Shown: positions 9,746-17,274 of the stretch, piece after piece
Layout: the number at the start of each line of letters is the position of its first letter
How positions within the stretch are numbered: the stretch's first letter is position 1
Assembly (NCBI GenBank): GCA_965197795.1
Contig: OZ240228.1
Location: 558,001 to 622,000 of the forward strand
Direction of reading: 5' to 3'
Length of the DNA stretch: 64,000 bases
Source of the DNA: WHTK01 sp965197795
GTDB taxonomy: Bacteria; Chloroflexota; Dehalococcoidia; DSTF01; WHTK01
Notes under the pieces: generated by a model
The model's input: the letters and a program-made list of their open reading frames with translations, nothing else
Told to the model about the DNA's origin: nothing
Databases searched by the model: none
Program-made: the position numbers and the translations under genes

Positions 9746-10368
9746 ATGCCGACTCCGGATCTGAACAACTGGAGCCCGCTCTCGGCGGACGACGTCGGAC
9801 TCCTCTTCGCTGACTTCAATCATCGACCATGGTGGATGGCTGGAGGCCTCGCCATCGACGCCTTCCTGGGCTACAAGAGCAGGCGGCACGATGACACTGA
9901 CGTCGGTGTGCTGCGACGTGATCAATCCGAGCTTAAGAGGTATCTAGAGCGCTTCGGTTGGGAGTTATGGGTAGCAGACCCACCCGGCGAGCTACGTCTT
10001 TGGCGAGGGGAAGACCTGATTCCGCCAGACGTACATGAGGTTTGGTGTCGGCTGGGAGCTGACGCGACGTGGTCGCTCGAAGTCTTGCTCGAAGACTCCA
10101 GGTGGAGCACTGGCTGTACAGGCGCGACCACAGGCTAACACTGCCACTCGATGCCATGGTCATGGATGGGGGAAGGTGGCCGTACCTCTCGGTCGAAGTT
10201 CAGTTGCTATACAAGGCAGGCTCGAGCAAAGGGGTTCGAACCAAAGATGAGGACGACTTCCATGCCTGTCTACCACGGTTAGATCCCAAGCGAAAGAGCT
10301 GGCTGTGCCAGGCATTGGTCACTGCTCATGCGGGCCACCCGTGGATTGAACGCCTGAGGTCGCATTAG
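9746..10368 (+). pseudogene. Nucleotidyltransferase (aminoglycoside adenylyltransferase-like), frameshifted
   Basis: From the ATG at 9746 the frame reads WWMAGGLAIDAFLGYKSRRH followed by DDTDVGVL. This is the GG..D.D nucleotidyltransferase core (Mg-binding aspartates) of the AadB-like superfamily. That frame stops at 10138. The family's C-terminal half (HWLYRRDHRLTLPLDAM, LLYKAG, DEDDF, HPWIERL) is in another frame, from about 10100 to 10368. A frameshift near 10090-10110 splits it. An intact protein would be about 205 aa. Substrate unknown. Confidence 0.7.
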
Positions 10369-10486
10369 TCGGGCCGGGCTCCTCGATCTCCTAGCCAGCG
10401 CGATCAGCTCGCGTTTGAGGCCCGAGCAAGGGTCCGACCTGGGTGTGCATTGACATGAGAGTCGTCTACAGTAGCGTCGCTGTATC

Positions 10487-10867
10487 GTGCTTCGCTGGAC
10501 CATACTTCTCATCGTTCTGATAGCAGCTTGCGCAGGCGATAAAGAAACGCCATCCGGTGAGGTGTTGGCTCTATCGAGTGTTGATTGCAGGCGTTCCGAC
10601 GAGTTGGTTGTGTGCACCCTGACTGTCGAGAACATCTCGAACGCAAACCTGGAGTCGGTATCTGCTACGGCCGTCTTCCTAAACGACCACGAAATCGTAG
10701 GGATGTCGCTAGCCGAGCGCGCGTGGGTCGTCTCGTTCGAGCCTGGTCAGATCTTCGCCCTCAGCGCCCAAGGCATGGACATCCCAGAGTTCACCGAGGT
10801 AGCCGTCACATTCAAGAGCGGCTCTTCGCAGGCAAACACACTGGAGCATCGAGACGACCGCAAGTGA
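10487..10867 (+). CDS. Small lipoprotein
   Basis: This 126-aa protein starts at a GTG (10487), the first start after an in-frame stop. It has a hydrophobic leader (ILLIVLIAAC) with a clear lipobox, so it is probably acylated at Cys15 and held outside the cytoplasmic membrane. The mature part (VVCTLTVENISNANLESVSA) resembles FxLYD-like beta-sandwich domains that follow lipoprotein signals. A TTGACA at 10450-10455 with a weak TAGCGT 16 bases downstream could be its promoter, giving a very short leader. No function can be assigned. Confidence 0.65.
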   Translation: MLRWTILLIVLIAACAGDKETPSGEVLALSSVDCRRSDELVVCTLTVENISNANLESVSATAVFLNDHEIVGMSLAERAWVVSFEPGQIFALSAQGMDIPEFTEVAVTFKSGSSQANTLEHRDDRK

Positions 10868-10905
10868 AGGTGTGCCATCAAAGGTCAAGCTGAGGCGTAG
10901 CGTCC

Positions 10906-11421
10906 CTAAATGACGTTCCATCCAAAGGGACCGTAGGACTGACCGTCGACTTCGACCCAGATCTGGTAACAGCCGCGCTCTCGCGGAATGGCCGAGCCAG
11001 GAATATCAAACGGATGGTTGGCGAACTGTCCCCGGCCATCTGCGATCAGCCTGACCTCCGGTAAGAACGGATCATTCTCACTTAGCCCGTGAGAGAAGAG
11101 GAGCGGCGCCCTGCCCTCTTTCGCCTCGGAGCTGATTACGACAATAGTCCCGTATGGAGCAGCTTCTGGAGCCACTAAGATCGCCATCTTGAACTTTGAC
11201 TCCGGCTGCGGCGCCAACTCCACTTCCGGGGCCATCACGATTGTGACCGGGCCGATGCTGGGGCCACCTGCAACGAACGATGGCCAGCGGTCCTGGTAGG
11301 TTGCTGCGCTCTCACACTTCTCCGAACCAGCTTCTTCTTTGTTTTGGTTGGTTTTGCTTCCGGAGCACGAGAGAGCGAGGACGACCGATCCGGCGACAAG
11401 CAAAATCCAAACCCTCAACAT
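10906..11421 (-). CDS. Lipoprotein of unknown function
   Basis: This 171-aa protein has a signal sequence (VWILLVAGSVVLALSC) with lipobox Cys19. A polar linker follows, then a beta-rich domain with IWVEVDGQSYGPFGWNVI at the C-terminus. It is convergent with the 10487 lipoprotein and divergent from the 11541 gene. It is probably a surface lipoprotein. No catalytic motif is seen. Confidence 0.7.
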   Translation of the reverse strand: MLRVWILLVAGSVVLALSCSGSKTNQNKEEAGSEKCESAATYQDRWPSFVAGGPSIGPVTIVMAPEVELAPQPESKFKMAILVAPEAAPYGTIVVISSEAKEGRAPLLFSHGLSENDPFLPEVRLIADGRGQFANHPFDIPGSAIPRERGCYQIWVEVDGQSYGPFGWNVI

Positions 11422-11540
11422 TCAAAGGCCTCGGTTCCCTTAGGCAGTATGAACCACCTGGCAAAAGAGGATGGCCCCGAACTGTCGGACCGGCGCTGAC
11501 TCGGCTCACTCAGGGTGAAGCCGTGCGGTAGAATATTCGT

Positions 11541-12665
11541 GTGAGAGCAAAACGCAACTGGCAGTTCTATGCTTCTGCGGCGGTTTTGGTCGGAATCGTC
11601 GCAACGGGTGTTGCCGCGATGCTGGCCTCAGACAACAGGTCGACACGGGACATTCCCGATTACTACTTCCGGGCCGAGCTCACCGAAGACCTGCCGAGTC
11701 CACTTATCCCGGACTACAACCCGGTTACCTTCGTAGAAGCATGGCATCTCGACGATAGATTGCGCTGGCAGTACTGGCACCCGCAGCCCGGACAACCGGT
11801 CATGCGGTCAGTTGTGGCCGTGGATGGCGACACGCTCTACTCATACGACCCGTGGAGTAACACCTACTACAGGGAAAGGGTTCCGGACGCGGAGGCATTC
11901 TTTTTCTTTGGCAACATAGGCTTCATCCCCGCACAGTCCATCGCCGACTTCATCGCGCTGCAGGCAAAGTCAGAAGGCTACTTGGGCGCGACCGAGAAAG
12001 ATTCCACCACGACCCTGCTTGGTTGGAGTGTGCGGGCCGTTGAGGTCCAGTTTCTAGTGGGAAATCCTGAAAGGGAGCTCATCGACATCAGGATGACTTA
12101 TTGGATCGAGCCCGAATCGATGCTTGTGCTCGCAAGGGAGTGGGAGACGCGGGGTGGGAAGCAGCGACTAGAGATTGTGGAGCTAAGACTCGGCGAGCCC
12201 ATCAATGAGGAGTCGGTAATCTTCAAGCCGCCACCAGAGGCAGAGCTTGTCGACCCTCCACCCTTCTCTATGGCCAATCTGGCCCGCGTACGCGACAACA
12301 ATCCCGACGTTCCTCCCGGCTTTCTCACTCCCGCTTACCTGCCGGCTGGCTACGAGCTGGTTTCAAGGCAGACGGCGAACCTGAGCAACCCGGAGCCAGC
12401 GTCCCTGAAGCTAACCTTCGAGGCCGGGACGCTGGTGAACGGCGCCATCCAGCGGTTGGTGATCGAACAGAACGAATCGGTCCAAGCACTGCCGACATGG
12501 ACACGGTCAGCTGCCGAGGTGAGCATCAACGGGCACAGTGCCTTCTTCCTTCAGGCGGACTTCAGGCTGGAGGTCATTTGGGTTCAAGATGCCAATCTAG
12601 TCACTATCGAGGCGAACGACCTGCCCATCGAAGAACTGCTGATGATTGCGGAGTCGCTTCGGTGA
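11541..12665 (+). CDS. Membrane-anchored protein with LolA/RseB-like and C-terminal sensor-like domains
   Basis: This 374-aa protein starts at GTG 11541. One N-terminal membrane segment (FYASAAVLVGIVATGVAAML) anchors a large outer part. Residues about 45-230 look like the LolA/RseB type beta-sheet fold that binds lipids or acts as an envelope sensor (WYHP, SYDPWSNTYYRERVP). Residues about 265-374 resemble the small alpha-beta domain often found at the end of anti-sigma-like proteins (LPAGYELVSRQ). TAGAAT at 11529-11534 is seven bases upstream of the GTG, which suggests a leaderless mRNA. The exact role is unknown. Confidence 0.72.
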   Translation: MRAKRNWQFYASAAVLVGIVATGVAAMLASDNRSTRDIPDYYFRAELTEDLPSPLIPDYNPVTFVEAWHLDDRLRWQYWHPQPGQPVMRSVVAVDGDTLYSYDPWSNTYYRERVPDAEAFFFFGNIGFIPAQSIADFIALQAKSEGYLGATEKDSTTTLLGWSVRAVEVQFLVGNPERELIDIRMTYWIEPESMLVLAREWETRGGKQRLEIVELRLGEPINEESVIFKPPPEAELVDPPPFSMANLARVRDNNPDVPPGFLTPAYLPAGYELVSRQTANLSNPEPASLKLTFEAGTLVNGAIQRLVIEQNESVQALPTWTRSAAEVSINGHSAFFLQADFRLEVIWVQDANLVTIEANDLPIEELLMIAESLR

Positions 12666-12821
12666 ATCCCCTCTTCATAAGGACGGGTCGTATAGGATCA
12701 AGCTCGCCTCAAGTGCACGCAGTGCGTCGGACTAGTTAGAGCCAGTGGTGCCTCGAACTCGACCCACCGAGAGGAGTTGACAGCGCGTTTATGATTATCG
12801 TTTCTCAGCAGAGGAGACGCG

Positions 12822-13187
12822 ATGATTGAGACTCATGGACTAACCCACATTCACCTTGCCGTGCAGGACCTCCGTCGCTCGGCCGCCTTCTACAAGGATG
12901 TGTTCGGCATGGAGGAGATGCCACGTGGCGAGGAGGGGATGGTGTTCCTCCGCACGCCTGGTGCAGCCGACACGATAACGCTCCGCCAGGCTAGCCCTGA
13001 GGAGTCAGTCGGGACCGGAGGAGGACTTGATCACTTTGGATTCCGGCTCATGCACGCGAGCGACCTGGACGCGGCGGTGGCGTCGATTCTCAAGGCTGGA
13101 GGTTCGCTTGTCGAACGCGGAGAGCACCAACCCGAAGTTCGATACGCATACGTTGCGGATCCTGACGGGTACGTGATCGAGCTCTGA
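12822..13187 (+). CDS. VOC-family (glyoxalase/dioxygenase fold) protein
   Basis: This 121-aa protein has the paired beta-alpha-beta-beta-beta units of the vicinal oxygen chelate fold. It begins LTHIHLAVQDLRRSAAFYKD and ends YVADPDGYVIEL. The first His, the central GLDHFGF His and the last Glu are the usual metal ligands. An AGAGGAG box lies just before the ATG. It stands alone. The substrate cannot be told; glyoxalase I, fosfomycin or antibiotic resistance and dioxygenase activities all occur in the family. Confidence 0.9.
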   Translation: MIETHGLTHIHLAVQDLRRSAAFYKDVFGMEEMPRGEEGMVFLRTPGAADTITLRQASPEESVGTGGGLDHFGFRLMHASDLDAAVASILKAGGSLVERGEHQPEVRYAYVADPDGYVIEL

Positions 13188-13261
13188 TGCCATGTCACTG
13201 AGAGCCCTAACCGGCTCCCTTATCGCTCAGGTACTCCTAAGCCGGCGAAGCCTCGATGACC

Positions 13262-13785
13262 TCAGAACGCTCGTGGCCTGTCCGGCTGCATCGTTGCCGG
13301 GTCCTTACCCACATACTCTAACCAAGTCAGGATCGCCTCAAACGCCGGTCTTGGCAGTTCCCGCTTCCCCGTCTTGCCTCCCTTGCCCCGATAGCTGTAG
13401 AAGACCACCTCACCTTCTACGGATATACTGCCCGTCGTCATGCTCAGTACCTCGGCTCGCCGCCGGCCCGTGAAGACGAGCGTCAGGATGATCGCGCGGT
13501 CGCGAAGGCCGACGGGCGTCGCGGGTACCACGTCCAGAAGCCGGTGGATCTGCTCGCCGCTCAAGCCTCTTGGCGATCCAGGCAAGACACGCGGCCGCTC
13601 GAGTGTTTCGCAAGGATTGGCCGCCACAACCTTCATTCTTATAAGGAAGTGGTAAAAGCTGCTGAGGCAGGCGATGCGGGCGCCGATCGTGACTGAGCTC
13701 GGATGCTTGCCGGAGAGTGCGCTCGCGTAGGCCCCAGGCGAAGACGTCCTGCGAGGTGACTTCGTCCGGCGCCTTGGCGGCGCGT
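13262..13785 (-). pseudogene. Relic of tyrosine recombinase B (middle part)
   Basis: Pieces of a tyrosine recombinase appear on the minus strand: APDEVTSQDVFAW, SVTIGARIACLSSFYHFLIR (SAM-like core-binding domain), RGLSGEQIHRLLDVVPATPV, RDRAIILTLVFTGRRRAEVL (the first catalytic Arg) and ELPRPAFEAILTWLEYVGKD. A frameshift separates the N-terminal piece from the rest. The gene ends before the HxxR...H...Y catalytic box. The same family recurs in pieces at 20629-20683, 42171-42576, 45394-45790 and 63712-63898. Confidence 0.75.
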
Positions 13786-13954
13786 TTGCGAATCTTCGCC
13801 ACGACCTTCCCGCCGACGCGCCTCGCGAAACGGTCATCGCCGCAGGCATCGGGTACTTCACCGAGCAGCGGGATGCAGCGGTGGAGAGGGAGCGACGAGA
13901 GCAGGTCTTCGGCCGCAATCGGCGGTGACCAATGATCGCACCGCTTCCGCCTGA

Positions 13955-14113
13955 CAATCGTCGCTCAAGATTGACGACAGAGTGCCTGAGTTGGTTTGGA
14001 TTGCGCTACTCATTCGAGTGTTTGGAGTCAAGGAGGGGACTGCGGTAGCAGCGAGCGTCGCAAAGGCCGCCGCCAGGTGTGACCAGACCGCTAAGAAAGC
14101 TTGCTTCTGCTAG
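13955..14113 (+). pseudogene. Short fragment resembling the start of a DUF5677-type protein
   Basis: An open stretch to TAG 14111-14113 reads DDRVPELVWIALLIRVFGVK followed by EGTAVAASVAKAAARCD. The PELVWIALLI pattern looks like the N-terminal part of DUF5677-type proteins. There is no start codon and no continuation. It is probably gene debris beside the recombinase relic. The evidence is weak. Confidence 0.3.
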
Positions 14114-14143
14114 CGACTACGTGGCGCCCCCAAAAAAGCAGGG

Positions 14144-14596
14144 CTAAGACTCGATCTTTGCCAGGGCGCTCAGTACGTCGGGTAGGTGCTTGCCGATCGC
14201 CAGGTCATGGCGGATCACGGATCTGATTATCCCGCCTTTATCGATCACATAAGTAACGCGGGCCGTCACGCCGAGCAGGCTCTGTGCCCCGTAAGCCTGA
14301 ATGATCCGCTTGTCAGGATCGGCGACCAGCGGGAACCCCAGGCTATACCGCTCGCGAAAGGCGCCGTGAGATTCAGACGAATCGGCGCTCACCCCGACGA
14401 TCACGGCGTCGAACTTCTCCACTTCTGCATAGTTCTCCTGAAAGGCACAAGCTTCCCGCGTGCAGCCAGGCGTGAAGTCCTTGGGGTAGAAGTACAGGAC
14501 TATGTTCTTCTCGCCGCGCGAATCGCTCAGCTGGAATCTCTTGCCGTCATCGAGTTCACCCTCGAAGTCCGGCGCCACTGTGCCAGCCTTTAGCAT
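14144..14596 (-). CDS. bcp: Peroxiredoxin of the Bcp/PrxQ type
   Basis: This thiol peroxidase of about 150 aa reduces hydroperoxides with electrons from thioredoxin. The motif FYPKDFTPGCTREAC places the peroxidatic Cys45 and the resolving Cys50 four residues apart, typical of atypical 2-Cys PrxQ. The later GVSADS and FPLVADPD boxes also fit. The start MLKAGTVAPDF at 14596 is chosen because family members begin at this point and AGGGTAGG lies just upstream. An ATG at 14629 would add 11 residues. It is a stand-alone housekeeping stress gene at the edge of the island. Confidence 0.92.
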   Translation of the reverse strand: MLKAGTVAPDFEGELDDGKRFQLSDSRGEKNIVLYFYPKDFTPGCTREACAFQENYAEVEKFDAVIVGVSADSSESHGAFRERYSLGFPLVADPDKRIIQAYGAQSLLGVTARVTYVIDKGGIIRSVIRHDLAIGKHLPDVLSALAKIES

Positions 14597-14651
14597 TTGA
14601 ACACCTACCCTGCTCAAGGAACGAGGCATCAGCGCCCTAGATCCTGAATAC

Positions 14652-14921
14652 GTGCGTCATGCCGGCACCTCAGGCCAGGACGTGCTGAGAACCCTCATCC
14701 TGTCTGGTGAAGACAGACGGCGCTTTTTCATCCATCCCAGATGCACCCTTACGGTGGCGGCCTTTAAGAACTACCGCGCCACCGAGCTGGCAGAAGGAAT
14801 CTACGACCCGAGGCCTGATCCACACCCCTCCAACCACACATTTAGTCACGGCACCGACCAGGCGCGCTACCTCTGCTGGTATCTCAGAAGGATGTTTGGC
14901 CTTGCCGGTTATGAGGCGTGA
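14652..14921 (+). pseudogene. C-terminal fragment of a phage terminase large subunit
   Basis: The frame reads RRFFIHPRCTLTVAAFKNYR, then HPSNHTFSHGTDQARYLCWY and ends FGLAGYEA at TGA. This is the end of the nuclease domain of phage terminase large subunits (the H..DA.RY signature). The ATPase and most of the nuclease are absent. The tail of recombinase A follows on the opposite strand within 20 bases. The same pair recurs at 41742-42170. Confidence 0.65.
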
Positions 14922-14939
14922 TCTCTAGCTCGCTCCAAC

Positions 14940-15005
14940 CAGCTGCATCGCCGGACTGAAGGCAGCATGCGCTGTCGCCGCCTGTTCTGAGTCGTAGGTT
15001 GCCGT
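14940..15005 (-). repeat. 3'-end fragment of recombinase A
   Basis: About 66 bases match the last codons of the recombinase A genes (the CAGCTGCATCGCCGGACTGA end and the codons for the ATY end), with a few changes. It lies convergent to the terminase fragment and about 140 bases before the first complete recombinase unit. Confidence 0.7.
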
Positions 15006-15147
15006 ACTGCACGCCTAAGTTCCCGGGGCGCGTGGACTCCAATCCGTCCCAGTAGAAGGGGGCCCGGCTTCTAAGCAAGCAAAGATCGACAGACGGACCT
15101 CATTCAAAGAAAGGTGAATACTTGGCAGATGAGATGTAGGTCTACCT

Positions 15148-16102
15148 CCCCTACAGCTGCATCGCCGGACTGAAGGCAGCGTGCGCCTTTGCCGCCTCTT
15201 CTGGGTCGTAGGTCGCGGAGTAGCGACGGACCATCATCGGGCTTGAGTGACCAAGGAGGTACTGGACATCGAGCTCCCGCGCATTGACGCGGATGGCCCA
15301 GGTAGCGAAGGTGTGGCGGAAGCGGTGGGGGTTGACCTGGCTCACCCCAGCCCTCAGGCCGTGACGAGTGAACATAACGTTCATGTGATGATTGCGAAGG
15401 GCTCGGCCGTCAAAGGTCTGGAAGAGGTGGCCTTCGCTCCAGCCGCGAAAGTCGTCCAGGTAGGTTCTGAGGGCAGCGAGGGCTACTTCGCTTATCGCCG
15501 TCCAGCGCTGCTTCCGTCCCTTGCCTTGAAGGACGCGGACACGGCCCTCGTCGAAGAGGACATCGCAAAGCTCAAGCGAGACGAGCTCGCTTGAGCGCAC
15601 GCCGGTATCTAGGAGGAAGAGGATCATCGCCCTCATGCGAGAGCCCACGTAGGTCTTGGGATTGCAGGCAGCAAGCAAGGTCGTTAGGTCGTCTTTAGTA
15701 AACGGCTGGACGACCTTCTGCTCGCGCCGGACCATCGGCACCCGCATGAACGGGTTCTCGTCGACGTAGTCCATGCGGCGGCACCAGGAGAAGAACGCCT
15801 TGACCTCACGCTGGCGGCGGTGCTGGGTACCGGCGCTCACGCCGCGCTCCCGCACCCAGCCCATGAAGAGATAGACATGGGCTGGCCTGAAGGCTCTAAC
15901 CGAGTTGGGCAGTTGGAGCTCGCCTACTGCGCGCCGGAAGTGGCGCAGGGTCTCGGCGTAGGACTGCACGGTGCGCTCGGTCTTGCCCTCGACCTCGCAG
16001 GCCTTGAGGTAGAGGGGGACCGCCTCTTCGAATCTTTCCATGTGCAACCTCCCTTAATCCGGTGGTCACACATCACTCCCTCTTGTCGGGGATGAAGTCA
16101 AG
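15148..16102. mobile_element. 955-bp tyrosine recombinase A unit, copy 1
   Basis: The unit runs from CCCCTACAG (15148) to AAGTCAAG (16102). Two further complete copies at 44014-44968 and 62661-63615 have exactly the same length. Similarity to the other copies stops at these two borders. The unit holds one gene plus about 60 bases of upstream region ending in an AAGTCAAG border, which read on the minus strand includes TTGACT. No terminal inverted repeats and no flanking duplication are apparent. Confidence 0.75.
15151..16041 (-). CDS. Tyrosine recombinase A (XerC/D-like integrase), copy 1
   Basis: This complete protein of 296 aa has an N-terminal SAM-like core-binding domain (about 1-90) and a catalytic domain. 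The catalytic set is present: Arg149 in DTGVRSSEL, a Lys in the GKGRKQR hairpin, His239-x-x-Arg242 in HRFRHTFA, His265 in LGHSSP and the nucleophile Tyr274 in MVRRYSATY. It should cut and rejoin DNA at a specific core site. GGGAGG lies six bases before the ATG at 16041; an upstream TTG (16047) is possible. It sits at the left border of the Type IIG module. Near-identical copies lie at 44.0 and 62.7 kb. Confidence 0.92.
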   Translation of the reverse strand: MERFEEAVPLYLKACEVEGKTERTVQSYAETLRHFRRAVGELQLPNSVRAFRPAHVYLFMGWVRERGVSAGTQHRRQREVKAFFSWCRRMDYVDENPFMRVPMVRREQKVVQPFTKDDLTTLLAACNPKTYVGSRMRAMILFLLDTGVRSSELVSLELCDVLFDEGRVRVLQGKGRKQRWTAISEVALAALRTYLDDFRGWSEGHLFQTFDGRALRNHHMNVMFTRHGLRAGVSQVNPHRFRHTFATWAIRVNARELDVQYLLGHSSPMMVRRYSATYDPEEAAKAHAAFSPAMQL

Positions 16103-16220
16103 GAGAGGATTGGCTGTCCGAGGCTAAAATCCCCTGGTCGCGCCTGTCGTTGGTGAATTGATGTCGTGCAGGTGCCAACCTGGCTCGGGCGCAAGCCCGC
16201 ATTTATCCTTGTCTCTTTTC

Positions 16221-16368
16221 CGCCCAATCGCGCCTTCCAGTTGTAGAAGGTCGCGGGTGAAATCCCATGGCGACGGCACAGATCGCCCGTTGAAGCTCCT
16301 GCGTCTGACTCTCGCAGCACCCCGATGATCTGCTCGTCCGTAAACCTGCTTCCACGCATGCGGTCCTT
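16221..16368 (-). pseudogene. IS3-type OrfA relic
   Basis: The minus strand encodes MRGSRFTDEQIIGVLRESDA and DLCRRHGISPATFYNWKARL, the HTH_Tnp_1 part of an IS3-family OrfA. It is nearly identical at DNA level to the element at 58.1-59.3 kb but is cut off after GG and before the terminal repeat. Only about 150 bp remain. Confidence 0.75.
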
Positions 16369-16754
16369 AGGGACAGGGATCCTCCCAAGCCCCAGGTATC
16401 GCGTGGACTTGCCAGACCGTACTTCAGAGACGCGTTGGAGAGTGACAGCGAGAAGCCCTACGAGGTCGCCCAGGTTAGCGATGATGAGCGTGAATCGGGC
16501 CAGACTCCTTCTCCCAGGCCAGACATTGACAAGGCACTCCCCCCGCCCCTCTTTCAGCCGAGGAGGGAGACGCCTCTCCTCCTACGGCGAAGGTCGGACG
16601 AGTTCTCTGTAGCTCGGTCGAGCCCCGCGCCGACCGGCTCCGTACCCCGCTGCTGTTCAAGGGTCAGCGTCCAATCGAAGTCCGTCGCGTTGCCCACGTA
16701 GGCAATGACCCCACATTCGCCGCCGATTCAATGGGGAAACCATGCAAGTTGGTA
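16369..16754. other. Region without a recognised gene
   Basis: This stretch lies between the IS3 relic and a small minus-strand gene. No open frame shows family motifs on either strand. It is probably decayed insertion-site DNA. Confidence 0.3.
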
Positions 16755-16934
16755 CTACTGGCTGCGCCCCTGGAACCACTCGAGGATCGCGAGCAGAGAT
16801 CCAGCAAGTGGCGACCCATCGGGGATGCCAGACAGGATCTCGTCGACGAGCCCTTGCCCTTGCCCTTGATAGCCGAGCGAAGTGCGGTGCCAGCGTCGGC
16901 CGACCTTGCCAGCGTCGCAGTGTGGACACGTCAT
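16755..16934 (-). CDS. Small hypothetical protein with a CxxC motif
   Basis: This 59-aa candidate begins MTCPHCDAGKVGRRWHRTSL. A strong GGGAGG ribosome site lies eight bases before the ATG, which is the main reason to call it. Only one CxxC pair is seen, so a zinc site would need a partner chain. It has no recognised family. It could equally be a 5' remnant. Confidence 0.35.
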   Translation of the reverse strand: MTCPHCDAGKVGRRWHRTSLGYQGQGQGLVDEILSGIPDGSPLAGSLLAILEWFQGRSQ

Positions 16935-17274
16935 GGGCAATCCTCCCTCGGTGCTCGTTAGCATGACCGTACTAGAGAGACCGTTGTCTGGAATCCGACG
17001 GGATGAAAAGCATTGTGATAACTACGATTGGCAGATGGTAACTTAGCCATGGCAATGAAATAGATGAAGGTGTTCGATGCGAGGTAATGTTGACAGACAG
17101 GCAAGCAATCGCTGGCGGTGACGCGGCTCTCGCTCTGCTCAAGGCAATGTGCGCCGACGGTGCCCAACCGCCCATCTCACCGGAGCACCTGCTGAACAGT
17201 CAGCCTGCTGATCGCGCTCTAGTCCATCTACAGTGAGTGCCAGTCTTGTGAGCGGGCGGGGTGACTAAGGAGCC
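16935..17274. promoter_or_regulatory. Upstream region of the Type IIG-like gene
   Basis: No gene is recognised. The region carries the start signals for both flanking genes. AAGGAG lies a few bases before the ATG at 17275. No convincing -35/-10 pair is seen. Confidence 0.3.

Noticed and set aside
12777..12795. A sigma-70 promoter for the VOC gene (TTGACA with TATGAT)
   Set aside because: The two boxes are only seven bases apart, and no acceptable -10 lies 16-18 bases after TTGACA.
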